Program-made: the position numbers and the translations under genes
Notes under the pieces: model-generated
Seen by the model: the letters and a program-made list of their open reading frames with translations, nothing else
Database searches by the model: none
Told to the model about the DNA's origin: nothing
Part shown: positions 59,314-64,000 of the stretch, in pieces
Numbering within the stretch: the stretch's first letter is position 1
Layout of the letters: each line of letters starts with the position of its first letter
Source of the DNA: an uncultured Bacilli bacterium
GTDB lineage: Bacteria > Bacillota_I > Bacilli_A > RFN20 > CAG-826
Length of the DNA stretch: 64,000 nucleotides
Assembly (NCBI GenBank): GCA_944363525.1
Contig: CALVUF010000003.1
Location: forward strand, 106,306 to 170,305
Reading direction: 5' to 3'

Positions 59314-59829
59314 ATGATTGAAATCAAGCTTATCAAAGACCCCTCGACCATTGATTTGCGCCCGGGTCCTTTTGCGGTCGTCGGCCGCTTCATCCCCTCC
59401 TTATCCAATGGGAAGTGGGGGTATGAAGTAGTTCGACCGGTTAACGAGGAAACCGCAATCGTGAAATTCCCCGATGACGATTACACCCAATACCCCGAAG
59501 GGACTTTCATCGGGGCCTATGACAACGGGAAGCTGGTGGGGCTGGCTCTGCTTTTGCCGCGCGATTTCGCTTACATGTATCTGGCTGACCTCGAGGTCGA
59601 TCTGAAATATCGGAAGCAGGGGATCGGGTCGCTCCTAATGCAAAGAGCCAGTGAGGTAGCCCGGAAGGAAGGCTATTCCGGCATCTATACCTATGCTCAG
59701 GACAACAATGTCGCCGCCTGCCTTTTCTATCTTCATAATGGGTTCCGGATTGGGGGCTTCGATAACGAGCTTTACCGCCATACTCCCCAGGAAGGGAAGG
59801 GCGACATCACTTTCTATTGGGATTTCTGA
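59314..59829 (+). CDS. GNAT acetyltransferase, streptothricin-acetyltransferase (SatA)-like
   Basis: 171 residues. The GNAT core shows MYLADLEVDLKYRKQGIGSLL (acetyl-CoA loop RKQGIG), then NNVAACLFYLHNGFRIGGFD and a C-terminal YWDF. The NNVPAC-LY...GF-LGG-D...YW-W/DF series is typical of streptothricin acetyltransferases, so resistance is possible, but GNAT specificity cannot be read from sequence. The ATG at 59314 follows TGCTATCCT by only 6 nt, with no Shine-Dalgarno. Confidence 0.8.
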   Translation: MIEIKLIKDPSTIDLRPGPFAVVGRFIPSLSNGKWGYEVVRPVNEETAIVKFPDDDYTQYPEGTFIGAYDNGKLVGLALLLPRDFAYMYLADLEVDLKYRKQGIGSLLMQRASEVARKEGYSGIYTYAQDNNVAACLFYLHNGFRIGGFDNELYRHTPQEGKGDITFYWDF

Positions 59830-59841
59830 TTCGAAGGGATT

Positions 59842-59895
59842 TTTAGTAAACCTTGGTTTAGTAAAAAATAGTTTACTAAAAAATCTTTAAGTAAA
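59842..59895. promoter_or_regulatory. TTTAGTAAA operator-like array before the ATPase
   Basis: TTTAGTAAA at 59842-59850 and 59857-59865 and its inverse TTTACTAAA at 59872-59880 are spaced exactly 15 bp apart, and a variant TTTAAGTAAA follows at 59886-59895. The last two perfect units form an inverted pair. Confidence 0.65.
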
Positions 59896-59932
59896 AATTT
59901 GAATGTGGTATCTTTTCTCTGGAGGGATACCG

Positions 59933-61339
59933 ATGGGCTTCTACGCAAGAGAAAAAGAATTATCGATTTTGAAAGATTTCTTCGGATATGACGGATTCCG
60001 AGGAGCGATTGTCTATGGTCGGCGCCGGATTGGGAAAAGCGCCTTGATCAAAGAGTCGTTTAAGCGGTTTGGGTCCGAAGCCAGCGTCGTCTATTATCAA
60101 TGTGTTAGGGAAAACCTCCCCGGCAATGTGGCTCGGCTTGCCCAATCAATTGAAGCGGCCTTGGGGCTATCCCATCTGCATTTTGATGATTTCGAGCAGG
60201 CGGTAGGTTTTTTGTTTGAGCAGTCCCGGACCAAACCAATTTGGCTGGCCATCGATGAATATCCTTTCTTGTCGATGCAGGATGGGTCGCTGGATTCCCA
60301 ATTGCAACGGCTCATCGATACTTACGGAGACGATAGCAATCTTAAATTGATTCTTTCTGGTTCCAGCGTCGCGATGATGGAACGGATATTAGGCGAGGAC
60401 AACCCCCTTTATCGGCGTTTTCGCTTGGCGTTACGGCTGGAAGAAATGGATTATTACGACGCGGCGAAGTTCATGAAAGGCTTCAATGACGAGGATAAAA
60501 TCCGCCTCTATGCCGCCTTTGGGGGATCGCCGTATTTCCTGCAGGACCTAAATCCGAATCAAAGCGTCAGCATGAATATCAAACGGTTGCTGACCGATAA
60601 TTTCCTTTCCCTCCAAACCGAGGTGGAAACCAATTTGAGCAACGAGGTGGGGAAGATCGAGAACGCCAACGCGGTCTTCCAAGCCATCGCCGGCGGGGCG
60701 TTTCATTTCAATGACATTCTTGGGAAGACACATTTGGCGAATTCCACCGTCCTTTCCCAGGTTTTGGATAAACTTCAGGTATTGGGGCTGATCGTCAAGA
60801 CGGCGCCGATCAACGATCCCCACAATAAGAAAAAGTCCGGGTATCGAATAAAGGATAAGATCTCGCGGTTCTATTACCGTTACCTTTTCCCCAATCAAAG
60901 CGCCAACCAATGGCTCGAGCCAGATGTTTTTTATTCCCAATTCATTGAGAAGGATTTTGAGTTTAAATTGGTGCCCCATAGTTTCGAAGAGGTGGGGCGG
61001 CAATTTTTGGCACGGCGGAATAACCACGGCTTAGTCAGTCCTTTGCTCCTGGATTTAGGGACGCTTTGGTATGACGATCCCATTCATAAGCGGAATGGCG
61101 AGTTCGATGTCGTAGGCCGGTCGGAGAAGGGTTTCTATTTCCTTGAATGCAAATTCACCTCCGCTCCCGTCACCGATCAAATCATCCTGCAGGAGGCCCA
61201 GCAGGTGGCGAATGCGGGTTATGGCGGGGCCCGCCTGGCCTTCCTTTCCCGTTCTGGGTACTCGTTTCAACAATCCTATCCTTATGACCTTTTTACGTTG
61301 AAAGACATATTCGATCCCCAACTGGGCTATTCGTACTAA
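59933..61339 (+). CDS. ATPase_2/DUF234-type AAA+ (archaeal-type) ATPase
   Basis: 468 residues. Walker A is YGRRRIGKSALIKE, Walker B IWLAIDEYPFL and a sensor LILSGSSVAMMERI; a winged-helix region (DILGKTHLANSTVLSQVLDK) and a C-terminal DUF234 nuclease-like domain (RRNNHGLVSPLLL, GEFDVVGRSEKGFYFLECKF, with the D...E-x-K pattern of PD-(D/E)XK folds) follow. Such genes are patchy, often mobile and of unknown role. The frame opens at 59903, but GGAGGG precedes the ATG at 59933. Confidence 0.88.
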   Translation: MGFYAREKELSILKDFFGYDGFRGAIVYGRRRIGKSALIKESFKRFGSEASVVYYQCVRENLPGNVARLAQSIEAALGLSHLHFDDFEQAVGFLFEQSRTKPIWLAIDEYPFLSMQDGSLDSQLQRLIDTYGDDSNLKLILSGSSVAMMERILGEDNPLYRRFRLALRLEEMDYYDAAKFMKGFNDEDKIRLYAAFGGSPYFLQDLNPNQSVSMNIKRLLTDNFLSLQTEVETNLSNEVGKIENANAVFQAIAGGAFHFNDILGKTHLANSTVLSQVLDKLQVLGLIVKTAPINDPHNKKKSGYRIKDKISRFYYRYLFPNQSANQWLEPDVFYSQFIEKDFEFKLVPHSFEEVGRQFLARRNNHGLVSPLLLDLGTLWYDDPIHKRNGEFDVVGRSEKGFYFLECKFTSAPVTDQIILQEAQQVANAGYGGARLAFLSRSGYSFQQSYPYDLFTLKDIFDPQLGYSY

Positions 61340-61387
61340 GGGGCTTTCAGCCAGGGGGAAGACGGCTAAAAGGCAATAGTCTATGCT

Positions 61388-62473
61388 ATGGGCATGCACG
61401 GATACGGGGAAAAGTTCGATAAGGCGGTGAAGCGCGTCTGCCGGATGCACGTCCGCTTATGGATCGTCTTTTCGATATTGGGCATCCTGTTGGTTTATCT
61501 TTGCATCCCGGTCATCCATGCTTCGCGATGGGAGACGCCTTTATTCGACAAACTTAATCGGGAATGGAATCTTTATCTTGGCTTAATCATGCTCGGAAGC
61601 GGTCTCCTCATTCTTCTTTGTTCCTTGGTCTTTCGCCTCCCCTCGATCATTATCTATAACCGGGTGAAGGAACGGACGATCCTCATCTCCCAATACACCG
61701 ACGACAAGGCTAAGCCGACCAAGAAACGATGGGCTAAGCTTCGGAAGCAAAAGAAGGCGAAGGAGATCATCAGCTTAGCCACCTCCTACTGGGTCTTGGC
61801 CAACCGCTTCGTCGGGAAGGGAAAAAGGAAGCAAGGCGACAGCTATTTCAATGGGAGGGTCTATCAGAAGATTCTCCTGTCCCTTTTGGCTTTCTTCCTT
61901 TGCTTGGTGTCGCTTTTCATTCTTTTCCCGGTCGCCTACATCCTTTTGGCCAGATGGGATGCCAAGCACACGGTCTATGATGGCAAGCGGCTTTTCTTTG
62001 ACGGGACTTATCGCGAACTCTTCAAAAGGTGGTTCATCTATTATGGCTTGATCATCCTGACCTATGGTTTATTCGTCTTCCTCCTGCCCCGTCGGATGGA
62101 GATCTGGCGTTATCGCCATACCCATATCGAAGGGGAAGCGGCTTGCCTAGGCGGGACGTGGCAAGGGAATATCATCCTAGGATTGCTCTTCACCGGAGCT
62201 TGTAACCTCTTCAATATCCTGACCCTTAACTTACTGCATCCGTTAGTAAAAGCCTGGAAGATTCAATACAACCAGAAACGGGTTTACCTTGATGGCTCGA
62301 AACTCTTGTTCGATGGCAATTGCCTGCAGTTGCTAGGGAAGTGGGTGTTATGGATGCTGCTATGCCTCATCACCTTGTTTATCTTCGCCTTCTTTATTGA
62401 TGTCAGGATGCGGAAATGGACGGTAAAACATACCCATCTTGAGGAAGAAAGGCAGCAAATCCCGGTTATTTAG
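61388..62473 (+). CDS. polytopic membrane protein with duplicated DUF898/YjgN-like module
   Basis: 361 residues, about six to seven membrane segments. Two related modules are visible: YDGKRLFFDGTYRELFKRWF ... RRMEIWRYRHTHIEG (residues about 197-250) and YLDGSKLLFDGNCLQLLGKW ... DVRMRKWTVKHTHLEE (about 297-353). Both keep x-FDG-x-LF-KW and W-x-x-KHTH. This resembles the DUF898 (YjgN) repeat. Start could be 61388 or 61394; neither has a clear Shine-Dalgarno. Function unknown. Confidence 0.75.
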   Translation: MGMHGYGEKFDKAVKRVCRMHVRLWIVFSILGILLVYLCIPVIHASRWETPLFDKLNREWNLYLGLIMLGSGLLILLCSLVFRLPSIIIYNRVKERTILISQYTDDKAKPTKKRWAKLRKQKKAKEIISLATSYWVLANRFVGKGKRKQGDSYFNGRVYQKILLSLLAFFLCLVSLFILFPVAYILLARWDAKHTVYDGKRLFFDGTYRELFKRWFIYYGLIILTYGLFVFLLPRRMEIWRYRHTHIEGEAACLGGTWQGNIILGLLFTGACNLFNILTLNLLHPLVKAWKIQYNQKRVYLDGSKLLFDGNCLQLLGKWVLWMLLCLITLFIFAFFIDVRMRKWTVKHTHLEEERQQIPVI

Positions 62474-62603
62474 ACTGGATTTGTGTTTTAGTCGGTCATT
62501 TGTATCCGCCTAATCGTTCGTTGTTTTGCTCACATAAATATCCGTCTAAGCGATTCGAACTAAAATGCAAATTCGCGAGTTTGACTAGTTAATGCCGGTT
62601 TTT
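62474..62603. other. AT-rich gap with imperfect direct repeat
   Basis: No gene. TATCCGCCTAATCGTTCG (62503-62520) and TATCCGTCTAAGCGATTCG (62539-62557) form an imperfect direct repeat 36 bp apart, next to the IS30 remnant. Confidence 0.4.
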
Positions 62604-62801
62604 TCAAAAACTACGTTTTCTGGGACCTATCGCATATAAAATCGGCATTCGGAGCCGGTTCCTCTTCAGCTCGCGGGAGACGGAGGTTGGGTTGACGTTG
62701 AGGGTGAAGGCGATTTCAGTCGCCTTCTGCCGGTGGGCGACGCCAATTTGGATCACCTTCCTTTGCTCGAAGGTGAACCGATGGTAGGGTCGTGTTACCA
62801 T
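62604..62801 (-). pseudogene. IS30-family transposase N-terminal remnant
   Basis: The 65-codon frame begins with YHRFTFEQRKVIQIGVAHRQ and NVNPTSVSRELKRNR, the HTH_38 DNA-binding domain of IS30 transposases, and stops soon after. The DDE catalytic domain is absent on both sides, so this is a fragment. The 62802-62967 stretch upstream holds no gene. Confidence 0.7.
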
Positions 62802-62967
62802 ATTTCGCGTCCTTTCGTTTCTTGATGGGAAACGGGGACATTTTTAGATCTAACCGTCTGGGACTCAATGCCTGTTGGTCGAATGTCCAACGGCGATGGC
62901 TTTCGGAAGTGGCGTTGGCTTTGGCGGAGCTATTTTCTTCATCGTCGTTTCTTGATATCATCACCCC

Positions 62968-63738
62968 ATGAAAATCAAACAGTTCCTTCTTCGCCCAGGG
63001 GAGAAACCCCTCGACGAACTGAAGCCCGACTGCGGCTTCCTTTCCATCTTCAAAAAAGTCGGCGTCATCGGCGGCTCCGTTTCCTCAGGCGAATTCGAAA
63101 GCCGGGAGACCGGAAAGACCGGCTACCACGATTTCCATGACTATTCCTGGGCCCATTATTTAGCCACCGTCACCGGGTCCGATTACCGGATCTATTCCCG
63201 CGGCGGGATGACGGCTGAGGAATACTACAAGACCTGGGCGGATCAATTTGGGTATTGGGAACCGCGACAAGCCTACATCCTGATGCTTGGGGGCAACGAT
63301 ATCTTCACCTATCCCCGGCCGATTGGGAAAGCGGCCGACGTCGATTTGGAACACCCGGAAAACAATGACGAGAGCTATATCGGCTATATGGCAAGGGTAA
63401 TGTCAAAACTTAAAACCATCCAGCCTGATTGCTTCCTCTTCGTCATCGGCCCTTTGATGAAACTTGAGCCTGGGCGAAAGGAAATATGCGATGAGGCTTA
63501 TGCTCAATTGAGCGAACTCTGCGCCCGTTATTCGAGGGCCTATCATCTTGAGCTTGCTAAGTACGGCTTCTATTACGATGATGACTGGAACGCCAATTTC
63601 AAGATGGGCGGCCATCCTAATCCGATGGGCTATGTCATCATGGCCCAAGCCATCGGCAATTACATCGATTATCTGATCCGGAAGGACCCCGACGCCTTCA
63701 AGGAAGTGGCTTTCATCGGGACGCCTTACAAGTTTTGA
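62968..63738 (+). CDS. SGNH/GDSL-family hydrolase
   Basis: 256 residues. Block I is VIGGSVSSGEFES (catalytic Ser in GGSVSSG), block II RIYSRGGMTAEEY (Gly), block III LMLGGNDIF (Asn) and block V MGGHPNPMGY (His, here HPN). Likely an intracellular esterase or deacetylase, possibly for glycans. TATCAT ends 6 nt before the ATG, without a Shine-Dalgarno. Confidence 0.88.
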   Translation: MKIKQFLLRPGEKPLDELKPDCGFLSIFKKVGVIGGSVSSGEFESRETGKTGYHDFHDYSWAHYLATVTGSDYRIYSRGGMTAEEYYKTWADQFGYWEPRQAYILMLGGNDIFTYPRPIGKAADVDLEHPENNDESYIGYMARVMSKLKTIQPDCFLFVIGPLMKLEPGRKEICDEAYAQLSELCARYSRAYHLELAKYGFYYDDDWNANFKMGGHPNPMGYVIMAQAIGNYIDYLIRKDPDAFKEVAFIGTPYKF

Positions 63739-63766
63739 CGTTGGCTTAGAGTTATCTGCTTGCCTT

Positions 63767-63775
63767 TGCTATAAT
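63767..63775 (+). promoter_or_regulatory. extended -10 box of the ABC exporter gene
   Basis: TGCTATAAT, ending 7 nt before the ATG at 63783; no Shine-Dalgarno and no -35 at correct spacing. Confidence 0.7.
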
Positions 63776-63782
63776 CCCACCC

Positions 63783-64000
63783 ATGAATGGCCGAGGACGA
63801 AATTCCTTCTCTTGCCTGAAGGGCAAGTATCTACGGATTTTCGGTGCCCCTTTGATGAAGATAATCGAATGCGCCAGTGAGATCAGCGTGCCTTTCATCG
63901 TCCGTTCGATTATTGATGACGGACTCTCGCAAGACGGGTCCCATTATGGGGATGTGCGGTATATCCTTATGCTTTGCTCCCTGGTCCTCGTTTTCGCTCT
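63783..64000 (+). CDS. ABC exporter (MdlB/multidrug type), 3' truncated by window edge
   Basis: The first 72 codons are present. After a basic N-terminus, YLRIFGAPLMKIIECASEIS and VPFIVRSIIDDGLSQDGSHY match the first membrane segment and the (P-x-x-x-x-x-IIDDGI) loop at the start of type IV ABC exporter membrane domains; a second hydrophobic segment begins at the edge. A nucleotide-binding domain would lie beyond the window. Confidence 0.8.
   Translation, partial: MNGRGRNSFSCLKGKYLRIFGAPLMKIIECASEISVPFIVRSIIDDGLSQDGSHYGDVRYILMLCSLVLVFA

Noticed and set aside
62604..62801. Functional IS30 element
   Set aside because: Only the helix-turn-helix end of the transposase is present; the DDE domain and convincing terminal inverted repeats are absent.

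Overview
The window looks like chromosome of an uncultured, gut- or rumen-type member of the Bacilli (Erysipelotrichia / Mollicutes-related, RF39- or RFN20-like). That is inference. The support is an RNA polymerase delta subunit, RNase J, long-form HPF, YlbF, YitT and Spx; an archaeal-type ProS of the kind found in mycoplasmas; MEP-pathway genes (ispD, ispF); TGA used as a stop; and no sporulation gene in 64 kb. The core genes are moderately GC-rich (about half G+C by eye), densely packed, and often overlap by 1-17 bp.

Layout. 1-8.7 kb: a truncated MacB-like ABC protein, a cold-shock protein, then ychF-ispF-argS-rpoE and a pair of phosphatases (DHH/NrnA-like and CysQ-like). 8.8-14.5 kb: two zinc peptidases (M3, M32) and a GH31 alpha-glucosidase. 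14.5-19.8 kb: an AT-rich foreign island ending exactly at the 3' end of tRNA-Leu(UAA). It has a cassette-like repeat structure (C-cargo-A-C-cargo-A) carrying a Cys/His-repeat lipoprotein, a GH172 (DUF2961) enzyme and decayed genes. 19.8-20.6 kb: five tRNAs. 20.7-27.4 kb: pgi, an S1 protein, ispD, HAD, LemA, ABC-F and YjbR genes. 27.5-33.8 kb: an unknown duplicated protein, an operon of a secreted beta-rich protein with a fused ABC transporter, and mgtE. 34-48.3 kb: pduL, a SAM-riboswitch-controlled metK, hpf, pgcA, trpS, spx, maf, rnj and others. 48.5-50.8 kb: an AT-rich secreted cysteine-peptidase-like gene and a lipoprotein. 50.9-59.2 kb: def, ylbF, rsmD, coaD, a catalytically degenerate YfiH relative, an anchored thioredoxin, yitT, a degenerate GGDEF/EAL protein and proS. 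59.3-64 kb: accessory genes (SatA-like acetyltransferase, ATPase_2/DUF234, DUF898, IS30 remnant, SGNH hydrolase) and the start of an ABC exporter.

How the genes work together. Translation and RNA handling dominate: three aminoacyl-tRNA synthetases, nine tRNAs, def, rsmD, an Rlu synthase, hpf, RNase J, ylbF and ABC-F. Carbohydrate handling is seen in GH31, GH172, pgi and phosphoglucomutase, and PduL suggests acyl-phosphate energy metabolism. A striking regulatory habit is that at least a dozen genes have a -10 box (often TGCTATAAT-like) only 6-13 nt before the start codon and no Shine-Dalgarno, so their transcripts should be leaderless or nearly so. The most interesting structure is the tandem cassette-like island beside tRNA-Leu.
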